Positions 46,756 to 57,709 of a stretch of DNA of 64,000 bases are shown here, in pieces. Source of the DNA: Clavaria fumosa. Its lineage: Eukaryota; Basidiomycota; Agaricomycetes; Agaricales; Clavariaceae. The position numbers were made by a program, and so were the translations under genes. The DNA is taken from assembly GCA_951802425.1 (NCBI GenBank), contig OX637794.1, forward strand, positions 5,208,001 through 5,272,000, in the 5' to 3' direction. The notes beneath the pieces are model-generated. The model worked only from the letters and a program-made list of their open reading frames with translations, ran no database searches and had not been told where the DNA came from. Positions within the stretch are counted from its first letter, which is position 1. The number at the start of each line of letters is the position of its first letter.

Positions 46756-48321
46756 TCAGCAAATGCCTTGATTGTCTGTGCAACTGTCAGTGTTACTTTT
46801 GTGGTCCAGAGTCTGGACCATCACACAGGGAGGACTCTCCCTTTGATGGCCTGCGCATATGCCCCCTTTGAGACAAAGAGGGCCATGGCCATGGCCAGGA
46901 ACAGGCACCGCATCCGGGCCTGGGATGGCACACATGCCATTATGGTGTGCCAGATGGCCACCTTGCATGCAAAAGACAGGGGTGAGTCCCCATCTTTATC
47001 AATGCCAAGGATGGCCACTCTGCCCATCCTTATTTCCTCAACATAGCAGTGCAGGTCTGACACTGTGCCTCTGTCACCTTTTGGATTCATAGGGGGAATT
47101 TCCCCCTTCTCTCCTACAAAGGAGAGCCACAACTCTTGGGGGAGCAACAGCTCCCCGATGTCTATAAACTCCCTCATGGGAGGCACAACTACTCTCATCA
47201 TTGTCAGCAGCAATGTCTGGTACAATGGATAGGAGGGTACTCCCTCCTGTGACTTCCGAGGGTCCTGTCCTCAGGGATGGGTTGCCCATCCCTCCACTCT
47301 CTTGCAACATCTGCCCTTGCAGATGGCAGGCTACCTGGTCTGCTGATTTCTTGACCCTGGCAGGAACTCTCCAGTTCCTCACCAGCCAGTCCTCAACTGG
47401 CATGGGTGGCTTAGCCACTGTGGCGTTCTTCTGGGCCTCCTTGACAGCCCATCGCATCTTCATCATGGCAGTCATATCATAACTGCCGTCAGGCACTCCA
47501 TGATGCACCTATTGGTTGAGGGCAATCACCTCCTCAACTGTCTTCAACTTGACAACCCATGCACCAGGTTTCATGGACACCCCAGATGGCCAAGGGTAGC
47601 CATGTGGAGCTCTGTCTGGTTGAGGGGCATTAAAGGGATAACCCCTTGTCAGAGGTGTGAGAACCATCTCTGAGAAAGTTCATTAATGCCTCAGTGAGGC
47701 ATCAGGATTCTGCTGACTGACACCAGCAGGTGGAAGAGGGGGATATCCCTCTTCAAAACTCATGGGGATGTCAATGTCCCCTGTAGGCAGTGCTATGTCC
47801 GCATACGAGACAGTGGTGCGGGCCCATTTTGGGTCCCACTCCAAGGGGTCCCTTTCAGGTCCCTTTCCCTTTGCTGTGGTTCTCAGTGTGGCAAGCTCCT
47901 CATTGGTGCTTGCCAACTTTTCTGTCAAGGAGAGAATCTTCTCCTGTGCCCCTCTAAGGTCTTCTTCAACCTTGTCCAAATTATCATAAGCTTTTTCAAG
48001 CTTTTGCTGATGACCCACACAAAGGGCACTGCCCTTCTCATTATCCTTGCACAAGTCTTCCAGCTTGCACTGCATCACCTCAAGCCCCAGCCCAAGTTTG
48101 TTCTTAGCACTTTCCTGCACTTCCTTAAGTGTTTGCTGAAACACTTCATCCAAGTGCAACAGCAACTCGAAGATGTGACAATGGAACCTGATGCACTGAG
48201 GGCACCAGGATCTGTGAGTGATCACATGAATCATGTGGTCTTGGACCCAGGGGAGGGCCTCCTCCCCTTGTGACAATAATGGCTGGGACAACCCAGCCAT
48301 TCTGATGATGCTTGTCAGCAA
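46756..48321 (-). pseudogene. Gag-like coiled-coil protein remnant
   Basis: The frame at 47,683-48,321 (212 aa) is rich in Leu/Glu/Lys with heptads (LEKAYDNLDKVEEDLRGAQE and on), preceded by WCPQCIRFHCHIF. It is followed in other frames by PPMPVEDWLVRNWRVPARVK (47,074-47,508) and a helical piece (46,756-47,225). The order and place beside a Ty3 pol suggest a retroelement gag, but no zinc knuckle or capsid motif was certain. Stops and frame changes separate the parts. Confidence 0.4.
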
Positions 48322-48551
48322 CGAGTTTCCTGGTGCAAGGCCAGGGACAGTGGCAGCAGGGATAGCATGAGGAGATGGGGTCTCCCCATCAGATCATCCA
48401 TGGTTATGGTTGATGGAGAAATGAGAAAAAGAGGGTGGATCCTCTTAAGGTTTCGTACCTGAGCCACCATGTGACTCAACTGTGGCTAATGACCCTGCGG
48501 TCTGGCTCAATCTGTTTACTACTCTGCATGGGTGCTCTGTCTGCACTCTGC

Positions 48552-50464
48552 TCAAGGGTGCCTAGGCAGTGCCCTCCATGATTCCACCCCTTGCAATTCA
48601 AGGTAGTGGTCTAGAGCTGCTAGCTCTTTGACTCCCATATATGGCTCCCAAGTTGTATCCCCAAGATTCCATTGGACCTCACATTCTAGGTGGCATCCTT
48701 CCCACCTATGGCCAATAATGGCATCGACCAGCCATTCCTCCTTTGGATCCATTTCAAAGTCATAAAAGACTTTCACTTCATGGTGCAGAAACAACATGTT
48801 GTTGTTTGGCTCATGTTGCTGTAGCCAGCTGACATGGAACATTGGGTGGATTCTCCTTGACTTTAGTGAGTCAGGGAGCTCCAGCTCGTATGTGGATGAT
48901 TCCGGTCTACATGACCATATTGGGTAAGGCCCAATAAACTAATTCTCCCTCTCTAAATAGGTGCTCTTCCTGTCTATGCTGATTAGCATAAAACATCTGG
49001 TGGATGCAACTTTCTATGATCATGTCATGTGCCATTGAAAGGTTGAGTGCAGCCTTCTCTGCGAACATCCTTACTCCTCTGGGCTGTGCCCAGAGGTTGT
49101 CTGGCAACTCTGCCATCATCTGGGGCATATACCCATAGGTTAATTCAAATAGGGTGAACCCCATAGACATGCTTATCAGTGTGTTAATGGCAAACTTGAC
49201 CATTGGGATTCGCTCTGCCCAATCTGTCTGGTCTGGCTGGACCACAGATCAGATTGACTGCTCCATCACTCCATCTGTCTGCAGATGGAAAGCTGTGGAC
49301 ATCCACAGCTTAACACTGAGTAATTGGTGAGTTTCCTGCCAAAAGGCAGATGTGAATCTAGGATCATTGTTGGACACAATCAATCCTGGCAACCCATGTA
49401 GTCTCACTATATGTGTTAGAAAGAGCCAGGCTAGCTCTGCTGCCATTACCTGTACTGCTGCATCTACCATGCATAATATTGGTGTTTTACATGCCAATGC
49501 CTTGATCATCTCCATGCATCTATCATGGAGTGGCCTCCAGTGAAACATTTGCATTTCACTATACAGACTGGCTAATGGGCCAGTATATGCAGACAGATTG
49601 GGCAGGAACTGTCCAATGTACTGTACTAACCCAAGGAACCTCTGTACCTTGTTAACGCTTGTTGGTGTTTTCCATTTTATCCACTGTAATGTGGATTCGC
49701 CAGGCATCTATTATGTGCCCTAAGCAATCTATGCTCTTTGCATATAACGAGCACTTTTTCTTGCTCAAGAAAAGGCTGGTGCCTTTGAGGGTCTCAAAGA
49801 CCATCCCTAAGTGATGCTCATGGTCCTCCAAGGTCTTGGAGAGGGTGAATACATTGTCTAAGTACACATGCACATACTTCCCCAGCTGATGACAAAATAT
49901 GTGCATCATCAGGCACTGAAAGGTAGCAGGGGCATTACATTCCCCTATCTGCATCACCTGTGAGAACATGGTGCCCAAGACGGTCACAAATGCCATCTTC
50001 CACACCTCCTCAGGCTCTACGCATACTTGTTCGTTCACATCTGATAGGTCAATCTTTGACCTATATGCGGCTCTAGCCATGTCCTCTCTGATCTGATCTT
50101 GATCAGGCAATGGGGTAATATCCTGTACAGTGTTTGCATTCTGTTTCTGGCAGTCTACAACTGTCTGTAGCAGCAGGTTCCAGCTGCTTTTCAGTATACA
50201 CAGCATAGGAGCTGCCTGTGATGCTGCTCCTGCTTCCCACCAACCGTTAGTAATGTAATGGTTCACTTTCTCAAGGAATTGTTCCTTGAATGCCTCAGCA
50301 CACCAAGGCAAGTAATAGTTATAGACTTTCTTTTTGTCTATCAAGGGTATATGGTGGTTTACTGCCCAAAATGGAGGCAGTCTGGGGGGGACTCCCCCAA
50401 AGAGTTCAGCATACTGGTTAAACCAGTACTCATGCCTGCCCTTGAGGTAGGCATCATCTTTCAA
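48552..50464 (-). pseudogene. Decayed Ty3 pol with chromodomain-like end
   Basis: RT region 49,652-50,464: PPFWAVNHHIPLIDKKKVYN, then YRSKIDLSDVNEQV, ECNAPATFQCLMMHIF and YVHVYLDNVFTLS (catalytic YLDD changed to YLDN). RNase H is largely lost: the frame passes from VQRFLGLVQYIGQFLPNLS straight into integrase sequence (LPGLIVSNNDPRFTS, then FHLQTDGVMEQ). The integrase C-terminus is at 48,907-49,245 and a chromodomain-like EWLVDAIIGHRW...TWEP at 48,552-48,842. It is an internally deleted, dead element on the minus strand. Confidence 0.82.
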
Positions 50465-50982
50465 TTTTACAGAGGCATTAGCCTCTCCCCCTTCCAGGGC
50501 TCACCCTTGTCACAGGGGCCCAAGTGTAGTCAGCTCTTTGGAGCTTCCTTCCTTGGCACACTCTTTCCCAATACATGGAGGCGTAACACTTCTGTTTCCT
50601 CACTCGGGTGACATAGCCTGAAGGGTTTTTCCTTTTCCTTTGCAGATATGGATTGCCCACAACCAGCATAGTCATCTTCCATGACTTCCTAGGCAGTGCA
50701 AGCAGGGTGAGCAGGTGAGTGGGGCAATCATGGTTAGCAGTCAGCAGTGCAAGTGGGATGGGCAGGGTGGATGTCACAAGTGGGTTGAGCAGGGTAGGCA
50801 GTGCAAGTGAGGCAAGTGGGGTGGATGATGGAAGTGGTGAGAGTGACATGGATGGCACAAGCATGATTACTAGTGCAGTACAAGCAAGGTGAACATGATA
50901 GACAGGTACTTACATTGAGGGGTAGGATGACTTGCTGCCTGTGGACAATGGAGGTCTGAGATGAGTGGGGACAAGCAAGCAC
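50465..50982. repeat. Repeat sequence shared with the window's left end
   Basis: About 50,690-50,873 is an inverted copy of positions 1 to about 175. About 50,901-50,983 is a direct copy of 1,131-1,217. The stretch 50,465-50,690 may be the start of the adjacent pol. No intact gene. Confidence 0.55.
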
Positions 50983-53370
50983 ATCATCCTTCACCCATAT
51001 TGTATATTCACATGAATCTGCAACTCATCTTAAGAAATGGAATTTTGTTTCCACATTTCATCAGTATTTCTTGTCCACGTGGATGACATTGTTATGCCTT
51101 CCTGTCTCTACTACCAACTAAGGGCCTTCTTCTTCCATTCCATCTAGCATCCATTCCAGCCCTCCTCCATCTGAGGTGCTCCCTGTTGTCCCTATAGCAC
51201 CATCAGATAGTCACCCATGTACCAGCATACCATTGCCCTTGTATGATTGTCTGCTCTCCTGTCTCTTCCCCAGTCTCTTCATTCAGCAATTGTGTCTCCC
51301 CCATTCTCCCCCATGTGTTGATAGCTGTGGGCCACACACATGCTTTCAAGCTTTGACACAAACTCAACTCATCACTTAACTGACTTTGTGAGATGGGGCA
51401 TCCAGGACACCCACTTTGACATTCACATCTAGTCAACTTTGTGTGTCATTTGGGCATGGCAGTCCTGGACACCCACCTTGAGGCACACATCCAGTCAACT
51501 TACTTTGTACATTATGAGAGATGTGGGTGTCCTGGTCCTCCTGGCATGGCTTACCTGTATCTGTATGATATCCCAGCCTGCATCACATTGGATCTTGGTA
51601 GGTATGTAGGACCTAGGTTTGGCATGTTAAGAGTGAGTAGCACAGGTGGTGTAAGTAGGATGGAGGGTGGACAGTGTGAGTGGAGTGAGTGGGTGGCACA
51701 GGCAAGGTGAGTAAAGCAAGTGGCACAAGTGAGGAGGTGCAAGTGAGGCAAGCCATGTGGTGTAGCACCAATGAGGTGAGTGGGTAGGCAGTGCAAGCAG
51801 GGTGGATGGCACAATTGGGGGTGAGCAGCATGGGTGACACCATTGGGACAAGTTTGGTGGACAGTGCATATTATCAGTCAATGATAAGTTAATATTTCCT
51901 TGTATTATTCATGACATGTCTGCTTGAGTAATGTATGTGTTTACTGTGCTCATGCTTGTCATACCTGGCACTGCTCATGTTCATCAGTCATTGCTTATGT
52001 GTGCCATACAGTGCCTAGGCTATGTCCATGCTGCTCATAGCAACCCACCTCCAGACCCTGTGCTTTTTTCCCTTCCCCAGGTAGTCCAGCACAATGCAGT
52101 TCTGCCTCCACCCCTTCCTTGCCATGTGCTATCCACTCTATGCTGCTTGTCTTGTTCTTCTGTCTAGGAGTCTGGTGATTAACATAGACAGAAGAACAAG
52201 ACAAGCAGCATAGAGTGGATAGCACATGGCAAGGAAGGGGTGGAGGCAGAACTGCATTGTGCTGGACTACCTGGGGAAGGGAAAAAAGCACAGGGTCTGG
52301 AGGTGGGTTGCTATGAGCAGCATGGACATAGCCTAGGCACTGTATGGCACACATAAGCAATGACTGATGAACATGAGCAGTGCCAGGTATGACAAGCATG
52401 AGCACAGTAAACACATACATTACTCAAGCAGACATGTCATGAATAATACAAGGAAATATTAACTTATCATTGACTGATAATATGCACTGTCCACCAAACT
52501 TGTCCCAATGGTGTCACCCATGCTGCTCACCCCCAATTGTGCCATCCACCCTGCTTGCACTGCCTACCCACTCACCTCATTGGTGCTACACCACATGGCT
52601 TGCCTCACTTGCACCTCCTCACTTGTGCCACTTGCTTTACTCACCTTGCCTGTGCCACCCACTCACTCCACTCACACTGTCCACCCTCCATCCTACTTAC
52701 ACCACCTGTGCTACTCACTCTTAACATGCCAAACCTAGGTCCTACATACCTACCAAGATCCAATGTGATGCAGGCTGGGATATCATACAGATACAGGTAA
52801 GCCATGCCAGGAGGACCAGGACACCCACATCTCTCATAATGTACACAAAGTAAGTTGACTGGATGTGTGCCTCAAGGTGGGTGTCCAGGACTGCCATGCC
52901 CAAATGACACACAAAGTTGACTAGATGTGAATGTCAAAGTGGGTGTCCTGGATGCCCCATCTCACAAAGTCAGTTAAGTGATGAGTTGAGTTTGTGTCAA
53001 AGCTTGAAAGCATGTGTGTGGCCCACAGCTATCAACACATGGGGGAGAATGGGGGAGACACAATTGCTGAATGAAGAGACTGGGGAAGAGACAGGAGAGC
53101 AGACAATCATACAAGGGCAATGGTATGCTGGTACATGGGTGACTATCTGATGGTGCTATAGGGGCAGCAGGGAGCACCTGAGATGGAGGAGGGCTTGAAT
53201 GGATGCTAGATGGAATGGAAGAAGAAGGCCCTTAGTTGGTAGTAGAGACAGGAAGGCATAACAATGTCATCCATGTGGACAAGAAATACTCATGAAATGT
53301 GGAAACAAAATTCCATTTCTTAAGATGAGTTGCAGATTCATGTGAATATACAATATGGGTGAAGGATGAT
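50983..53370. repeat. Long palindrome (foldback element), copy 2
   Basis: Arms 50,983-52,166 and 52,185-53,370 (about 1.18 kb each) pair around the same 18-bp loop as copy 1. The pairing offset shifts by two bases because of a small indel (ttgtacatt versus ttgtgtacatt). The outer limit is set where atcatccttcaccc pairs with gggtgaaggatgat. This copy has the full outer ends that copy 1 lacks on the left. Frames are mirrored and not gene-like. Confidence 0.9.
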
Positions 53371-53400
53371 CAGCAGGGGATGCACATGGGTTGATGATCT

Positions 53401-53993
53401 GAGGTGTTGTTGAAGGGTTTTTTAATGTTTTTTAATGTTTTTTGGGTTTTTTTAAAAAACATTAAAAAACCCTTCAACAACACCTCCCAAACCTTGCGTA
53501 TGCACTCTGAAACTATGAAAAACCATTAAAAACTATTAAAAAAACCCAAAAAACATTAAAAAACATTAAAAAACCCTTCAACAACACCTCCCAAACCTTG
53601 CGTATGCACTCTGAAACTATGAAAAACCATTAAAAACTATTAAAAAAACCCAAAAAACATTAAAAAACATTAAAAAACCCTTCAACAACACCTCCCAAAC
53701 CTTGCGTATGCACTCTGAAACTATGAAAAACCATTAAAAACTATTAAAAAAACCCAAAAAACATTAAAAAACATTAAAAAACCCTTCAACAACACCTCCC
53801 AAACCTTGCGTATGCACTCTGAAACTATGAAAAACCATTAAAAACTATTAAAAAAACCCAAAAAACATTAAAAAACATTAAAAAACCCTTCAACAACACC
53901 TCCCAAACCTTGCGTATGCACTCTGAAACTATGAAAAACCATTAAAAACTATTAATGTTTTTTGGGTTTTTTTAATAGTTTTTAATGGTTTTT
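53401..53993. repeat. 104-bp minisatellite with inverted end pieces
   Basis: cccttcaacaacacc begins at 53,470, 53,574, 53,678, 53,782 and 53,886, an exact 104-bp period. The units look identical. The array is capped on the left (53,401-53,453) and on the right (53,950-53,993) by partial units in the opposite orientation, so both ends can fold back. Each unit is made of AAAAACATT/CCC-rich blocks with the internal unique part cttgcgtatgcactctgaaa. Confidence 0.92.
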
Positions 53994-54659
53994 CTAAGAG
54001 GGGAACGAGGACGCGGTTGGGCCATGCGCGTCCCGCACCGCCACTTCACCGCCACCGCCCCAGCCCTGCACCGCCACCGCTCTCGCCGAGCACCACCCCC
54101 GCCGTCAGCCCTGTACCGCCGCTATCCCTCTCCCCCTTTGGTGAGCACCGCCACCGCTCTTGTCGGTGGACCCCCCACATGCGCCGGGTACCTACATCTC
54201 AGGATGCGAAAAGCGACGATGGCGTCAAAGTTAGGTGATGGTGGGTCAGGTAGTAGCACACGCGCAACGGTAGCGTCGAAGTGCCAGTAGAAGCGATGGC
54301 GCGGCCCATGACGGCGGAGGGCGGCCGTCGTAACAGCGGCCATGCCGCCAGGGCCGGTTTCGCAGCCCATGGTCACGGCGGTAGCGGTAATAAAAGCGAT
54401 GATAGCGTCGAGGCGCGATGGCGCAGTTCACGATTGTGGGGGGGGGTGGCGGTAGCGAAGGCGATACTACCGTTGGGGCCCGGTCACAAAATTTACCATA
54501 GCGGCAGCCCCGCATGTGATGCCAACTCCTGGACTAACAACACCGAAAGCGGCGAGAGATCACCATGTACATGCCATGAATACTCCCTACTCTTCATTTG
54601 CCATTTAGAGTGGAGCTCGCAGCCATTTGGGATTGCGAAACCGACCCCACATCGCCTCA
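53994..54659. other. GC- and CpG-rich region, no gene recognised
   Basis: At about 53,995 the sequence changes abruptly from CpG-poor repeats to CpG-rich DNA (accgccaccgc- and gcgatggcg-type simple repeats). The Arg/Pro/Ala-rich frames are not convincing genes. Confidence 0.55.
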
Positions 54660-55500
54660 CGTGACTTCGCCGTGTCACCAAATTTGCGGTATTTTATTCG
54701 AGCACTCCTCGAGTACGAGTGCAAGGCCGTCACGTGATTGACATGCGGTACGCTGTATAAAATGTCAAGCCGCGAGATTGGGGCAGCGGTTTCGGCATTA
54801 GACAAGACTCGCAGCGGGATAGCGAAACCGACCCGTTCGATATCCATATCACGTGATTGACATTTGCGGTATTTCATTCGAGCATTCCTCGAGTACGAGT
54901 GCAAGGCCGTCACGTGATTGACATGCGGCAAAATGTCAAGCCCCGAGATAGGGACAGTGGTTTCGGAATTAGACAAGACTCGCAGCGGGATAGCGAAACC
55001 GACCCGCTCGATATCCATATCACGTGATTGACATTTGCGGTATTTCATTCGAGCATTCCTCGAGTACGAGTGCAAGGCCGTCACGTGATTGACATGCAGT
55101 ACACTGTAGAAAAGGTCAAGCCCCGAGATTGGGACAGCAGTTTCGGCATTAGACAAGATTCGCAGCGGGATAGCGAAACCGACTTTAAAGTCGCTTCACA
55201 TGACTTAAGTATCTTACCTAATTTGGGTCGCTCGATACTCATATCACGTGATTGATATTTGGGGCATTTGATTCGAGCATTCCTCGAGTACGAGTGCAAG
55301 GCCGTCACGTGATTGACATGCGGTACGCTGTACAAAATGTCAAGCCCCGAGATAGGGACAGTGGTTTCGGAATTAGACAAGACTCGCAGCGGGATTGCGA
55401 AACCGACTCCCACGTCGATTCACGTGACTTAAGTCCATTACTTAATTCGGGTCGTTCGACTCGAGCGTTCCTCGAGTCCATATACTGATATCACGTGATT
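54660..55500. repeat. Degenerate 170-225-bp repeats with clustered TCACGTGA sites
   Basis: gagtacgagtgcaaggccgt recurs at 54,711, 54,891, 55,062 and 55,286. Each unit holds a TCACGTGAT site next to gacatgcgg, a block like caagactcgcagcgggat, and a second TCACGTGAT. At least eight such palindromes occur in about 800 bp. A further partial copy is at about 60,880-60,925. CACGTG is the core site of many fungal bHLH factors; use here is inference. Confidence 0.75.
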
Positions 55501-55853
55501 CAGTTGTCGCCTGTTCCACAGGGTTTGACGTCGCGAGGAGGCAGCAAAGGCACATACAGTCGACTTGGGGACTGCAAGCAAAACAGGCATAGCTGACGCA
55601 GCACACCATGAGGAGAAGCGGGTGATACCGCGCTTGTAGAGTAGCCGCGATGAGGGAACCCACGCAGGAGTGATTGCAAACGTGACAGAATCCGGTTCGC
55701 ACCCTTGCAGCTGCCTTCCTCCAGCTGCGTGTGGAGGAATTGAGGTGTTGCGAATCGTGACCATCTTGGTCGTTTTCCTCCAGGAACTCGTAGCAGAAAG
55801 CCATAACAAATTATACTGGAAAGCGCTGCAACTACGCTACCGGGACGTCCGTC
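55501..55853. other. No gene recognised
   Basis: Between the TCACGTGA repeats and the 3' end of gene A. Short overlapping frames on both strands only. Confidence 0.45.
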
Positions 55854-57298
55854 TCATGCGCCTCCTGCGCCGTGATCACGAAATTGTGTACGATGTGCTT
55901 GTGCCAAGTGGCCTTCCCATGCGGTCGCCATCCTTTCGAACGCATCCTTCGTGGCTGCAAGGGCCTCTTTCATCGCTCGCCTCGCCGCGATGCTTTCCTT
56001 CTCCCGTAGTATCATCTCTTCCACGACCTTCACCTGCACCTCTTCCTGTGCTTCAAGGTCGTCTTCCACTCGCATGAGCCTGTTGATAGCAGCAGTAGTT
56101 CCCTTAATCGCGACGCCTAGGTCGCTTGCGACCCCATCCTTGACGTGGGTGTCGTCGTCATCCTCTGCATTGCCGTTGTTGTCGTCGTTCTCGCCTGCGG
56201 TGTCGTCGTCGTCGGGCGCAAATCGTGTCCTCTTACGCAGAAGCGGTTTTATCGCTCTCTGTCCAGAGCCCGATGCATGTGACCCCCTCCCTGAGATCAC
56301 TACGTATTGTGCACTGTTTGCTGTCGCGCTGCTTCTCGACGTTGGTCTATCCTGACCCGATCTTGCGACAGCCCTGTATTTCGTCGCACGGGGACCGCTC
56401 GACAAGCTGCACGATTGACGGGATGCCTTGCATCGATCGCAGGCCCTATTTTCCCGACGCGTGATACATATCTCGTCCTTCGCGGCACATCTAGAACAAC
56501 TCTGTCATACACACAATATGTCAGCTCCCATTCACATTAAAAAGTTCTCGGTTGCGCACCTTGAGTCCCGCCACTGGCGACTGCTCATCTTCCGACCCGT
56601 TCCTCAACACGGCTGAGCCCCCTTCCCCCGGTGCCCTTTGGGCAAGCCTCGCGGTTTCTTCTTCCGCTTGCATTTCGCGTAATGCCTCTCCTCTCCTATT
56701 TTCTCCCTCCCTCGCCTCTTGAGCCTCCCTAGTCTCCCGGGCCACCCTTGCCTTTGTCCCCGCCTCCTTAATATCTTTCGCTTTTCTCCTCCTTTCCTTC
56801 GCCTCTCTAGCCTCTCTCGCCCTCACCTCTGCCTCCCTGGCCTCCCTGGTCTCCCTCGCCTTCTTCGCTTTTTCTTCCGCCTCCTGCGCCGCTTTTTCAC
56901 GTTCCTCTCGTCCCGCTTCCCATGCCGAAGCCCGTTTCTTCACCTCCTCCATCTTTAGTGACAATTCCTGTATCACCGCTTCCAACTCACCCATAAAGCC
57001 GTCCGTGTCGGGCTCGCATCCTACCGATCGCGCCTGATCGCAGAGGACGTTTGACTTTTCCTGTTAAACTCATGTCTAGTTGTCCAGTCTACGGCGATTG
57101 GTTGTCATTTACCATAAGTTCTCTCGTCTTCTCTAGCCATCGTTTTCCTTCATCCCACATTCCCTGCTTCGTCGCATTGTATGCTGCCTCTTCATCCTGA
57201 CTGTTTGCGATATCCCCAAAGCGCCTATTCAGCTCTGCGCCCTCTTCCGGTGCCTCGGAGAGAACATGTCTGAAAGGGTTTACGAGTGGGATTATCAT
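55854..57298 (-). CDS. Gene A: coiled-coil protein with Zn2Cys6-like cluster
   Basis: Three exons, 57,298-57,113, 57,060-56,560 and 56,501-55,854, all joined in phase 0 (62, 167 and 216 codons including the stop; 444 aa). Exon 1 reads MIIPLVNPFRHVL and ends in WDEGKRWLEKTRELM. Exon 2 is a highly charged helix (EEREKAAQEAEEKAKKARE and on), probably a long coiled coil or single alpha-helix. Exon 3 opens with CSRCAAKDEIC, eight residues, then CDRCKASRQSC. That is CX2CX6CX8CX2CX6C, the spacing of a fungal Zn2Cys6 cluster, followed by a basic and an acidic stretch and a final helix (AMKEALAATKDAFERMATAWE). It is paralogous to genes B and C in exon 1 and the last helix. Function unknown; a nuclear DNA-binding role is possible. 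Confidence 0.68.
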
Positions 57299-57709
57299 GT
57301 TTAGGGACGGGCGAGTGTGGATAGCGCGGGCGGAGGCGGAAGCGGGGATAAGGCGTGCACTGGAAGTTCAACCGGATTACACAATCCAATCCTCTGTGAC
57401 GTCAGTTGCCGGTAACGCCAGTCACGCTGGTGCCGCCTTCGACGCCTGTGTCCCAAATTTCGCGTTGACGAAGGTGATCTTGTCCTTTGTAGCGAATTAC
57501 ATAGTAACATCCTCACTTGACAAAACATCAACATTTTAATTATGGCCATCGAATGACCCATCCTGGTTTTGTTTGAAAATTGGCAGATCAATCGCGTTCA
57601 AATGGTCATCTACAGTAGTCCAATCAGTTGCGGGTTAGAGCCCACGCGCCCAGTGACAAGCGTCGCTCGCGCTTCCGCACGCCCCACGAGGCGAGGGTAA
57701 ACCACTTGG
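57299..57709. other. Intergenic spacer between genes A and B
   Basis: CpG-rich, with no coding frame that fits the paralogue family. It likely holds the gene A promoter and the gene B 3' region. Confidence 0.5.
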
